Shown here in pieces: positions 1 to 7,709 of a stretch of DNA of 64,000 nucleotides (positions are counted from its first letter, which is position 1; each line of letters starts with the position of its first letter). The position numbers and the translations under genes were made by a program. The DNA lies in the NCBI RefSeq assembly GCF_013393905.1, contig NZ_CP040272.1, forward strand, positions 5,328,001 through 5,392,000. Direction: 5' to 3'. Under the pieces are notes generated by a model, which was not told the DNA's origin, searched no databases, and was given only the letters and a program-made list of their open reading frames with translations. The stretch is from Nostoc sp. C052 (GTDB taxonomy: Bacteria > Cyanobacteriota > Cyanobacteriia > Cyanobacteriales > Nostocaceae).

Positions 1-19
1 GGTTACAGTCACGAATTTT

Positions 20-60
20 GAAGAAGAATTCAGAAGTCAGAATTCAGAATTCAGAATCAA
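20..60. repeat. AATTCAG-type short tandem repeat
   Basis: Several copies of a seven-base AATTCAG-like unit lie in tandem. The same unit recurs near 2783-2804 and, inverted, near 2850-2880. Short heptanucleotide repeats (STRR) are a known feature of heterocystous cyanobacteria. No gene is seen in bases 1-194. Confidence 0.7.
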
Positions 61-117
61 GACGCTCAATAGCGACACGCAAAGCGAATCCTTGAGCGTC
101 TGACTTGCTCTAGGGGC

Positions 118-206
118 ATTGAAAAGAGGCAGAGGGGCAGGGTGCGGGGGCGGAGGGGAAAATTCTTGTCCCTGCTCCCTGCTCCCTTCTTCCCCTACTC
201 TCTATT
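118..206 (+). repeat. Dispersed gene-edge repeat, copy 1
   Basis: This G-rich then C-rich stretch starts ATTGAAAAGAGGCAGAGGGG and ends in CTCCCTGCTCCCTTCTTCCCC-like sequence. Closely similar blocks occur near 893-1065 and 11881-12003, and in the opposite orientation near 4465-4550. It touches the 3' end of scpB and supplies that gene's stop codon. Confidence 0.75.
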
Positions 207-743
207 CCCCACTCCCTTTAGTTCTAGTTCTAGTTCTAGTTCTAATTGTTCTTCCTTCTGGCTGGTGGAAAGTATTTGCGGGAGTTGTTCAATTTGGAAG
301 TACTGATGAAATTTTGGGGTTATTTGCAATGAGTAGGAACGAGAATCACTGTCTCGGCGCTTGCGGATGAAACCAAGTTCTACGAGTTCAGGAACGTGCT
401 GATATACCCCTGAACCGCGCAGGTTAATCAAGTCACTCTGGAGTATAGGACTATTGAGAGCGATCGCAGCTAAAGTCCGCAATGCACCTACACCCAATTC
501 CACTGGTATCATAGTTTGCACTAAATCATGAAAGTCAGACCGTAGTTGCAAACTGTAACCATCTGGGGTTTCTATTACCTCTAGGGCGCTATCTCGGTGA
601 GCATAGTTGTCCATGAGTTCAATTATGCCTTCCTTGACAGTGGCGCGATCGCACGCGGCATACTCGGCGATTTCGCCGAGCGACAAGGGTTTACCCTTTA
701 AATAGAGAATTGCTTCTATCTTCGTCGCTGTGGCTGTAATCAT
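195..743 (-). CDS. scpB: Segregation and condensation protein B
   Basis: ScpB is the winged-helix subunit that binds the ScpA kleisin in the SMC-ScpAB chromosome condensation complex. The N-terminus carries the family-typical IEAILYLKGKPLSLGEIA, and two winged-helix units can be placed at about residues 5-80 and 85-160. The segment ALNSPILQSDLINLRGSG, with a later ELGFIRKRR, fits the second winged helix. At 182 residues it has a normal length. The C-terminal tail is odd: a run of alternating Leu and Glu encoded by a TTCTAG hexamer repeat (about 220-250), then GVGNRE and a stop encoded by a dispersed repeat. The start codon directly abuts a TTAGTCA heptamer array. scpA is not in the window. 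Confidence 0.9.
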   Translation of the reverse strand: MITATATKIEAILYLKGKPLSLGEIAEYAACDRATVKEGIIELMDNYAHRDSALEVIETPDGYSLQLRSDFHDLVQTMIPVELGVGALRTLAAIALNSPILQSDLINLRGSGVYQHVPELVELGFIRKRRDSDSRSYSLQITPKFHQYFQIEQLPQILSTSQKEEQLELELELELKGVGNRE

Positions 744-775
744 TTAGTCATTAGTCATTAGTCATTAGTCATTAG
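744..775. repeat. TTAGTCA heptamer array at the scpB start
   Basis: At least four tandem copies of TTAGTCA lie immediately upstream of the scpB start codon on the minus strand. Related heptamers abut the starts of the genes at 9501 and 11840. Confidence 0.8.
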
Positions 776-1049
776 CAGATGACAACTAACAATCAACAAT
801 GTGTATGGGATTGTATCTTAATAACATAAGTCGAAGAATATTTTGACACTCTCCAATTAAAATCTGAGTATTGAGCATCGGGCGTTGGGGACTGGGAAAG
901 AGGCAGAGGGGCAGGGTGTGGGAGGATGGGGAAGAAGTCTTACCCCCCACACTCCCCACACTCCTCTTCCTCTGAAGCCTACACCATACGTGATAAATCC
1001 GGGCTCCCTTCTTCCCCTGCTCCCTTGCTTCTTCCCCAGTCCCCAATCC
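776..1049. repeat. Intergenic region with dispersed repeat copy 2
   Basis: No gene is supported here. From about 893 to 1065 lies a diverged, longer copy of the dispersed repeat (GGGACTGGGAAAGAGGCAGA at its left, C-rich CCCCAGTCCCCAATCCCTAA at its right). The two ends are roughly inverted relative to each other, so the block could fold into a long imperfect hairpin. Its right end forms the last codons of ispD. Confidence 0.6.
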
Positions 1050-1751
1050 CTAATCCCCAATCCCTCTACTTGTGAGAATAAATTCTGCGATCGCTAAATC
1101 TTGTGGAGTGGTCACTTTTAAATTTGTCTCCTCTCCCTCGACAATTCGGACTTCGATGCCGCACTTTTCAAATAAAGCGGCGTCGTCAGTTACTTCCCAA
1201 CCTTGACGGACACCCTCAGCATGGCACTGTTTCAACAACTTGACATCAAATCCTTGGGGAGTTTGTGCTGCCCATAGTTTTCGTCTATCGGGTGTCTCTT
1301 GAATTATCCCTTGTTCATCGACAACTTTGATGGTGTCTTTGACCGACACACCAGCAATTAAACCGGGACAATGGCGAATTGCCTCGGCACAAGAGTTAAA
1401 TAATTCTGGTGTAACCAAGCATCTAGCACCATCATGAATCAAAACTTGTTCTGCGTCTACCGGCAGAGATTGCAAACCATTGTAAACAGATTCTTGCCTG
1501 GTAGAACCGCCTTGAATTAATTCTACTGGTTTGGTTAGCTTCAGATCGGCGAGAATTGCATTGAACTCTGGCCAATCGTTAGACTGAGAAATAATCCCGA
1601 TCCAACTGATGCTACTGGCGGCTTCTGCGGCTAATAGAGTCCAAGCAATAATTGGTTGCGATCGCACTTTCAGTAGGAGTTTATTACGGTTACTCCCCAT
1701 TCTTTTTCCGATTCCCGCAGCTGGAATTAGTAAATACACAGAATTCCTCAA
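1050..1751 (-). CDS. ispD: 2-C-methyl-D-erythritol 4-phosphate cytidylyltransferase
   Basis: IspD joins CTP and methylerythritol 4-phosphate in the cytoplasmic MEP pathway, which supplies isoprenoids for carotenoids, phytol and quinones. The N-terminal nucleotide-binding loop LIPAAGIGKRMGSNRNK sits at residues 8-24. Further family signatures are IHDGARCLVTPEL, DRRKLWAAQTPQGF and EVTDDAALFEKCG. The length of 233 residues is standard. The last residues, RGIGD, and the stop codon lie in a dispersed repeat, so the natural C-terminus has been replaced or extended. It is a single gene divergent from the glycosyltransferase at 1809. Confidence 0.93.
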   Translation of the reverse strand: MRNSVYLLIPAAGIGKRMGSNRNKLLLKVRSQPIIAWTLLAAEAASSISWIGIISQSNDWPEFNAILADLKLTKPVELIQGGSTRQESVYNGLQSLPVDAEQVLIHDGARCLVTPELFNSCAEAIRHCPGLIAGVSVKDTIKVVDEQGIIQETPDRRKLWAAQTPQGFDVKLLKQCHAEGVRQGWEVTDDAALFEKCGIEVRIVEGEETNLKVTTPQDLAIAEFILTSRGIGD

Positions 1752-1808
1752 TCTTTAAGCTATATATTTTCCCCTAAAATAGGGAGCGAGTAAGCGTCAA
1801 TAAATATT

Positions 1809-2768
1809 ATGCGAGTAGTAGCCCTTGTACCTGGCGGAATTGGCGACCAAATTCTCTTCTTTCCGACTCTAGATGACCTGAAGCGCCATTACCCTAACGC
1901 TCAGATAGATGTCGTTGTTGAACCCCGGTCAAAGGCTGCCTACCAAGTGAGCAAGTCGGTTCACGAGGTACTGAACTTTGATTTTCAAGACCGTAATAGT
2001 CTGGCAGATTGGGGTAATTTGGTCGGCAACATTCGCGATCGCGAATACGATGTTGCCATTGCTGTTAAGCAAAATTGGTTGGTGGGTCTTTTACTCTGGT
2101 TGACGGGAATTCCGATACGTATTGGCTACCAAGGCAAAGGAGCGGGTTTTCTTACCCATGCTGTGCCGTTCAAGCCATCCCAGTATGCGGCGGCATTATA
2201 CCACGATTTGCTGCAACCATTGGAAATAAATAGCCCCGTCCCAGAGTTAGCCGTAAATGTGCCAAAACCAAATATTGAGTGGGCACAAAAGGAACAAAAA
2301 CGTTTAGGGGTGAATGAAACAGGCTATATCTTGATTAATGGCAGTTCTGGCCAGTTATCTAAGTCTAAAGAACTGGATAAAATCTATCCTGTCGAAAGTT
2401 GGCATCAAATTATTCATGGCTTTCAAGACAAGCAGCCGGATCTGCCTGTATTGGTCGTTAAGGGGTCTGATGATGAGCAATTTGTGCGATCGCTCCTGGA
2501 GTCTTCTCCAGATATCAAAGTAACTGCCCCAGATGATATTGGCAAGTTAACTGCCATAATTGCCGGCGCAAATTTGCTGCTGTCTACTGATAATGCAGCA
2601 CTACAACTGAGTGTTGCTGTCCAAACCTATACCATTGCCCTATTTGGGCCCACCGATCCGGTTAAGTTGCTGCCGAAAAACGATAAATTTCTGGCCATTG
2701 AATCCCCCACGGGAAAAACTGCGGATATTTCACCAAACGCAGTTTTAGAGAAGATTTGGGGCGGCTAA
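1809..2768 (+). CDS. Glycosyltransferase family 9 (heptosyltransferase-like)
   Basis: This looks like an ADP-heptose:LPS heptosyltransferase-type enzyme (GT9, GT-B fold), which would add a sugar to a surface glycan at the inner membrane face. The N-terminus MRVVALVPGGIGDQILFFP has the GT9 GGIGD loop. The C-terminal half has LLSTDNAALQLSVAVQ and ALFGPTDPVKLLP, which match the donor-binding region of the family. At 319 residues the length is normal. The substrate cannot be read from sequence; cyanobacteria often lack heptose in LPS, so another sugar is possible. A hairpin terminator follows at 2815. Confidence 0.8.
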   Translation: MRVVALVPGGIGDQILFFPTLDDLKRHYPNAQIDVVVEPRSKAAYQVSKSVHEVLNFDFQDRNSLADWGNLVGNIRDREYDVAIAVKQNWLVGLLLWLTGIPIRIGYQGKGAGFLTHAVPFKPSQYAAALYHDLLQPLEINSPVPELAVNVPKPNIEWAQKEQKRLGVNETGYILINGSSGQLSKSKELDKIYPVESWHQIIHGFQDKQPDLPVLVVKGSDDEQFVRSLLESSPDIKVTAPDDIGKLTAIIAGANLLLSTDNAALQLSVAVQTYTIALFGPTDPVKLLPKNDKFLAIESPTGKTADISPNAVLEKIWGG

Positions 2769-2814
2769 ACCAGTCGTTTTTTGAAGAATTCAGAATTCAG
2801 AACAAGAAAGGAAA

Positions 2815-2835
2815 CGGGCGAATTCTATTCGCCCG
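2815..2835 (+). terminator. Hairpin after the GT9 gene
   Basis: An 8-bp perfect stem (CGGGCGAA / TTCGCCCG) with a five-base loop lies 47 bases after the stop codon. It is nested inside a larger imperfect inverted repeat of AATTCAG-like units (2783-2880). The T-tract is weak, so termination is likely but not certain. It sits between convergent genes and could serve both. Confidence 0.55.
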
Positions 2836-2883
2836 GTCTTAATTTGACTGAATTCTGGCTCCTGACTCCTGAATTCTTTCTTG

Positions 2884-3399
2884 TTAAAATATCCCAAAAA
2901 AAGCATCATCTAATTCATAGCCCAGCATTTGGGCCATAGACTTCAGCCGCGATAGGCTAGGGATGTCTTGCTGTTTGAGCCAATCACCTAAGATAAAAAT
3001 TTTGTGCATCAAAAATATCTCTAAGGCTTCGGGATTATACTGAATACCTTCTTTGGAACTAAACTGGTGTGGTACAAGCATGGCAGCATAACGAGCAAAC
3101 TCTCCTGCTTTCCAATCTAGTAAAAATGGCAACCAGGGATATTTGGCATCTAGGCGCACAAACCACAGCCGCACCTCTGGAATTTCTGATAGTTCCCGTG
3201 GATCGCCAGGTTCGAGATCGTAATTGATATCAAAACGTAGCTGCTGTTCATGGGATGTAACCCCATCTTGCAGCAGTTTCTCAATCACCGTTGATGCAGG
3301 CGACAGATCCAGATTGTTAATGAAGTCATTATTGAGTGCGATCGCAATTGTTATTGATTCAGCAGCCACTTTCTTGATGCTCAACTGTAGGATCGACAA
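2884..3399 (-). CDS. CRR6-like NDH-1 assembly factor (DUF1817)
   Basis: The protein resembles CRR6 (chlororespiratory reduction 6), a stromal/cytoplasmic factor known to help assemble the NdhI-containing arm of the photosynthetic NDH-1 complex in plants and cyanobacteria. The recognisable core is WLPFLLDWKAGEFARYAA followed by EGIQYNPEALEIF, then an acidic C-terminal helix ending DDAFFGIF. There are no cysteines or membrane segments, consistent with a soluble assembly factor. The length of 171 residues fits the family. It is monocistronic and convergent with the GT9 gene. The family assignment is from memory of the motif. Confidence 0.7.
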   Translation of the reverse strand: MSILQLSIKKVAAESITIAIALNNDFINNLDLSPASTVIEKLLQDGVTSHEQQLRFDINYDLEPGDPRELSEIPEVRLWFVRLDAKYPWLPFLLDWKAGEFARYAAMLVPHQFSSKEGIQYNPEALEIFLMHKIFILGDWLKQQDIPSLSRLKSMAQMLGYELDDAFFGIF

Positions 3400-3983
3400 T
3401 ATACAGTAGCAGCTTTCAGCGATTGACGCTACATTGACCTTTAAAAATCAATTAGTATTTACTGATACTTTTTTGCTGATAATTTGGTCAACCTACATAA
3501 GATTTAGACACAAGTCTGACCTACTCAAACTTATTTGATACTTTTGATTAATTTTCGCTGGTTATCACAAAGATACATCTAGTTGCTAGCCTTGATATTA
3601 TCTGTTGGCGATGCCTGCGGCGGGCTACACCTACGCCACTCACTTTACTGATTTTTACTAAAATTAAATATTGCTTTTATCATTGCTATAATTACTCACA
3701 CCTAACTAAATAATTACTACACGATTAATGTGGTATGCCATGAAAATTAGCCTACTTGGGTAAGGCAATGCTTGCCCCAAGGTGGACATTTACAGCAATT
3801 TTAAGTTAAAGTTGTAATGAGTTTGTTTTAGATTAAGGTCTGACAAAGTAGCCGTCATACAAGCAAAAAAAAATCATTATCGCCACCTGTTACTTCCGCA
3901 GCATCAAAAGCCAAAACATAAGTACAGGTAAAACAGCGGTGTGCAATATCATTGCATATATTAAATAACCAATAAACATTTAG
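3400..3983. other. Intergenic region between crr6-like and fur genes
   Basis: No gene is supported. It holds the divergent promoter space of the two flanking genes. A GC-rich block at about 3608-3640 (GATGCCTGCGGCGGGCTACA and following) matches a repeat common between Nostoc genes. The rest is AT-rich with no strong hairpin. Confidence 0.6.
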
Positions 3984-4019
3984 ATGGGAAAATTCCCTCA
4001 ACAGTTAACAAGCTGTAAT

Positions 4020-4466
4020 ATGCAAAAACAAACAATTACTACAAAACCAATTCGTTCCTTAGAAGATGCCCTTGAGCGCTGTCAAATTCTGGGTATGCGC
4101 GTCAGTCGTCAGCGTCGCTTTATTCTGGAACTACTTTGGCAAGCAAATGAACACCTTGCAGCAAGGGAGATTTACGATCGCTTGAACCTACAAGGCAAAG
4201 AGATCGGTCATACTTCTGTTTATCAAAACTTAGAAGCATTATCAAGTCAAGGCATCATTGAATGTATTGAACGCTGTGATGGACGTTTGTACGGTAATAT
4301 CAGTGACTCTCACAGTCATGTCAACTGTATAGACACAAATCAAATTCTTGATGTTCATGTAGAACTGCCAGAAGATTTTATCCGCAAAATTGAAGAACAA
4401 ACAGGAGTGCGGATTACTGACTACAGTATTAACTTTTTTGGCTACCGTAATTCGCAGGAGGGTTAG
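4020..4466 (+). CDS. Fur-family regulator, PerR/FurC type
   Basis: This is a winged-helix metalloregulator. The DNA-binding domain spans about residues 15-85 (MRVSRQRRFILELLWQAN, HTSVYQNLEALSSQGIIE) and the dimerisation and metal-binding domain follows with HSHVNCIDTNQILDVH. It lacks the CxxC pairs of structural-zinc Fur proteins, and its sequence closely recalls Anabaena FurC, the PerR-like peroxide-stress regulator. I chose the ATG at 4020 (148 aa) because FurC-like proteins begin near MQKQ; an in-frame ATG at 3984 would add 12 residues. The last codons (QEG, stop) run into an inverted dispersed repeat. A Fur regulator could respond to peroxide, iron or zinc; peroxide is favoured. Confidence 0.8.
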   Translation: MQKQTITTKPIRSLEDALERCQILGMRVSRQRRFILELLWQANEHLAAREIYDRLNLQGKEIGHTSVYQNLEALSSQGIIECIERCDGRLYGNISDSHSHVNCIDTNQILDVHVELPEDFIRKIEEQTGVRITDYSINFFGYRNSQEG

Positions 4467-4550
4467 GGAATGAGGGAGAAGCAAGGGAGCAGGGAGCAGA
4501 ATTTTCCCCTCCGCCCCCTGCACTCTGCCCCTCTGCCTTTTTTCAATGCC
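4465..4550 (-). repeat. Dispersed gene-edge repeat, copy 3 (inverted)
   Basis: This is the reverse complement of the repeat at 118-206, with the same order of elements (GAAGCAAGGGAGCAGGGAGC through CTCTGCCTTTTTTCAATGCC). It fills the gap between the convergent fur and NACHT genes and reaches their stop codons. Confidence 0.75.
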
Positions 4551-7500
4551 CTATTCCCCAATAGAATTATTGCCAAAAACTGTTTCATCATCAGCATCAT
4601 CATCATATAAATCTACTGGCAAAATTGCGCCTTCGCAGCTTTCTATTTGCCCGATCGCAGGGGGATTTTTCCAATTAACATCTATGTTTGGGGTGATTTG
4701 GACGGTGTTTAAGAAAGGCTGCTGCGATCGCAAATGTTTCAGTTTTTGAAACGACTCTTTGGAGAACAAAGCACCATTATCAGCGGCCAATTTTTTCTCA
4801 GTATCAGTGAGAATTGCATCAAATAAACAGGCATTGGTGAGATTGGCAGAATTAAGATTTGTCCCCCTTAAATTCGCCTGTTGGAGGTTTGCGCCTGTAA
4901 GATTTGCCTGTTGGAGGTTTGCGCCTGCAAGGTTTGCGCCTACAAGGTTCGCGCCTGTGAGGTTCGCCTGTTGCAAATTGGCTCCAGCTAAATTCGCCCC
5001 CATTAATTCCGCATTGGATAAGTTTGTTTGCTCAAGATTTACCCCAGTTAACATCACTTGTAATAAAGAGCCTCCCGATAAATTGAGTCCAGCCAGAGAC
5101 TTGATTCGGGTTGCGAAGGCACTTTTGTGCAAAACCGCTGTTCTTGCAATTAATACACTCAGCGCCTCTGGATTGAATTCTGTCAAATTGACTGGATTCC
5201 CACAAAGCCAAAAAGGAATTTTTGTTTCTCGGTAGCAAGCACAAAGCAATAAAAATACATTCAGTCCCACAGCAGCATTCACCTGTTCAACATTCACAGG
5301 GTTTTGTAGTGTGTGAAAATTAGTTAAAGCGTTATGGGCTATCCCCTCATCTAACCAACGTCCTTGACAGTAAGCACGCCAGAAAGATAAAAGACGTTGA
5401 AACAAGACTTCAAATGAAAACTTGTGCTTTTGCTGGCGACGTAATCCATTGATTGCGAGTTCTTCAATTTCTTGGCTAAGTATGCCGTAACCTAGTAAAT
5501 TATAAATATGCTGGGCTACGCTACTGGGAGAATCAAGTACAAAAGTTGGCGTACCATAAACCTCATCTTGGTACTGAGTCAGAAATTTAAGTTGGGCAGC
5601 AATAGCATCTGCACAAAGAAATTCTCCTAACTTGATGTATGAAAACTCAATTAAACTACTTTGGGTTGCGCTTTCGCCTGAGCTTTCTACATCCCGAATT
5701 TTAAAATAAAAACCTGGTAGAGTCTTAAATTCCCCAGCGAGATTAATTTGATGACGTTGTGAGTGTAAAATTTTAAGAGCGATCGCGTGCATCTGCTCAA
5801 GTAAATCTTGAGGATGACGACCAGCAAGTAAATTAGCGATCGCTTCTGGAGTCCGGTGGATATGAGCCGATCCTGAACGCAATAGCATCGTCTTAATGCC
5901 ACCAATTAGCGGATATCCCAATAACCATCGACTCAGACGATGATGAATCTCCCATAACAAAAAAGACTTTTGGGTATTAGCAGCTAACTGTAATAGTTCA
6001 TCATCTAGCAATCCGTCGCGGTGCAAAATGCCCAACAAATGCAGCATTAAAGGTTGACGAACAAGGGCAGATAATTCTCTTAACTTGGACTGGCTGGTGA
6101 ATACCCCCGACTGTTTTAGCAATGTAAATAAATTTTGAGCAATGGGCAATGATTGCACTTTTGCCCACTGCTGAAACCATTGTTTGAGTTCATCTACATC
6201 CAATGGCTGGATAATAATTCGCTTTAATAATAGCGGTAGTTCCGAGACAATTTCTGGTAACGTCGTTGAACGACTCGTCAACACAATTTTGTGTCGATGC
6301 TGAGATTGAAAGTTCAATAATTGCTGAAGAAAAATTGCTTGTGCTCTGATACCCTGAGCAGAATGGGGTAGTTCATCCAAACCATCCAGCAGCAATAAAC
6401 AAGGGAGATTTTCTTGCTCTAACCAAGTTGAAAGATTGACAGGAAAGGCAGAATTTAAGGTTTCGATTAAAGTTTTGCCGTATTTTACATCTCGTAACCG
6501 AATTACTATCGGCATCCAAGTCGGGTATAATTCTTGTGCGACTTGTGCCGCCCAAAGTTGGCAAAAACTAGTTTTTCCATAACCAGGTTCCGACTCAATT
6601 ACAGCGATCGTTTCTAAATCAGTTAGCTGTTGTTCTGCCCATGTCTTTAAATCAACTGGCTTAACAGTTTTTTTATCCTGCTCAGAAATATTTTCTTCTA
6701 TTGGTAAGCCTTTTTGTGGCACATAGATATCCTGGAGAGCAAAGGATTCCATCAGCAAAGGCTGACTGAGGTTTTGAATCAAACTTGCACGGTAATGTTC
6801 TCGGTGCAAATCAATTTTCTCACCGACTGTAGAACCAACTTCTGGGGCGATGAAGCTGGGAGATAATGAAATCCCCAATCGGAAAAATTTTTGTAGTTGG
6901 GCTAAAGGTGCAGCATTTTCGGTGACAACTACCAGCATGTCACCAGGAAGTGAGTTGACCAAACGCTGTGTTAGGAGTTTAGCTTCAGTTTCCTCTGCAC
7001 CATTGGCAACTAACCAAGCGATGACAGCGCTATTTATTTGTTGCACTAGCAATGAGTCTGCAACCAAAGATAGTGCTTGTTCAGCTTGAGTATCAGTCAA
7101 TTTACCTGGAGTGAGAGTTTTCAGCAATCCTTGTAGTTGCGGATCTTGAAGGATGAGTCTACCCACGTCCTCTATAAGGATGTGTGGCTGGATAGGTATA
7201 CTTGCTCGGTCTAGCCACGGTCTTTGCAGCCTTGACTCCTGCTCTAAAATTGCTTGCAAAGCCTGGAGATAGGCAATCTGAAACGCTAGCCATGTGCCTT
7301 CGTTACGTTTTAATGGTTTTTTTTGGCTGAGGCTACGCAACAAGTTTTCTGTCAACCGGGAAATGACACTGATTTCTTCCCAAACAATATTTAAGGGCAG
7401 TTCTAAAACCTCTACCAAGGTACAGATATCAAAAGGTACAAGGCTTTTGACTTCCATATCCTGAACAATACGGTAGGCAATACCTGCCAATTGCCCCGCT

Positions 7501-7568
7501 GAAAACCCTCTGATTTGATTGATTGCGATATGGCGTTCTGCCAACCAGTGCCGAATACTCAGGTTCAT
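4551..7568 (-). CDS. NACHT-type STAND ATPase with pentapeptide repeats
   Basis: This is a large signal-transduction ATPase of 1005 residues. An N-terminal all-alpha region of about 310 residues precedes the NTPase. Walker A is ESEPGYGKTS at 326-335 and Walker B is LLLLDGLDEL at 391-400, with the DGLDE form typical of NACHT domains. A helical region follows, then some 19 pentapeptide repeats (A(N/D)Lxx pattern such as GANLAGANLQQANL) at about 825-919, which build a right-handed beta-helix that senses or binds a partner. There is no membrane segment. NACHT proteins in bacteria include antiphage sensors; the role here is unknown. It is monocistronic, convergent with fur and divergent from the gene at 7710. 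Confidence 0.82.
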   Translation of the reverse strand: MNLSIRHWLAERHIAINQIRGFSAGQLAGIAYRIVQDMEVKSLVPFDICTLVEVLELPLNIVWEEISVISRLTENLLRSLSQKKPLKRNEGTWLAFQIAYLQALQAILEQESRLQRPWLDRASIPIQPHILIEDVGRLILQDPQLQGLLKTLTPGKLTDTQAEQALSLVADSLLVQQINSAVIAWLVANGAEETEAKLLTQRLVNSLPGDMLVVVTENAAPLAQLQKFFRLGISLSPSFIAPEVGSTVGEKIDLHREHYRASLIQNLSQPLLMESFALQDIYVPQKGLPIEENISEQDKKTVKPVDLKTWAEQQLTDLETIAVIESEPGYGKTSFCQLWAAQVAQELYPTWMPIVIRLRDVKYGKTLIETLNSAFPVNLSTWLEQENLPCLLLLDGLDELPHSAQGIRAQAIFLQQLLNFQSQHRHKIVLTSRSTTLPEIVSELPLLLKRIIIQPLDVDELKQWFQQWAKVQSLPIAQNLFTLLKQSGVFTSQSKLRELSALVRQPLMLHLLGILHRDGLLDDELLQLAANTQKSFLLWEIHHRLSRWLLGYPLIGGIKTMLLRSGSAHIHRTPEAIANLLAGRHPQDLLEQMHAIALKILHSQRHQINLAGEFKTLPGFYFKIRDVESSGESATQSSLIEFSYIKLGEFLCADAIAAQLKFLTQYQDEVYGTPTFVLDSPSSVAQHIYNLLGYGILSQEIEELAINGLRRQQKHKFSFEVLFQRLLSFWRAYCQGRWLDEGIAHNALTNFHTLQNPVNVEQVNAAVGLNVFLLLCACYRETKIPFWLCGNPVNLTEFNPEALSVLIARTAVLHKSAFATRIKSLAGLNLSGGSLLQVMLTGVNLEQTNLSNAELMGANLAGANLQQANLTGANLVGANLAGANLQQANLTGANLQQANLRGTNLNSANLTNACLFDAILTDTEKKLAADNGALFSKESFQKLKHLRSQQPFLNTVQITPNIDVNWKNPPAIGQIESCEGAILPVDLYDDDADDETVFGNNSIGE

Positions 7569-7709
7569 TTAATTACATAATCAAGGCTGCATGAGGCAAT
7601 TATGATCGATTTATCCCTTTGCGAAAACAGGTAACAATGGTAAAAACAAAGTTTTGTATCAAAGTTGTTTTTTGATTGGTAAAAATACTGCTTATGTATT
7701 GAGTGGATT

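Noticed and set aside
119..370. Plus-strand open frame over the scpB 3' end
   Set aside because: Its Leu/Val run is the TTCTAG repeat read on the other strand; scpB on the minus strand explains the DNA.
4759..5235. Plus-strand frame of 158 residues with FAPVRFA-type repeats
   Set aside because: It is the antisense reading of the pentapeptide repeats of the NACHT gene.
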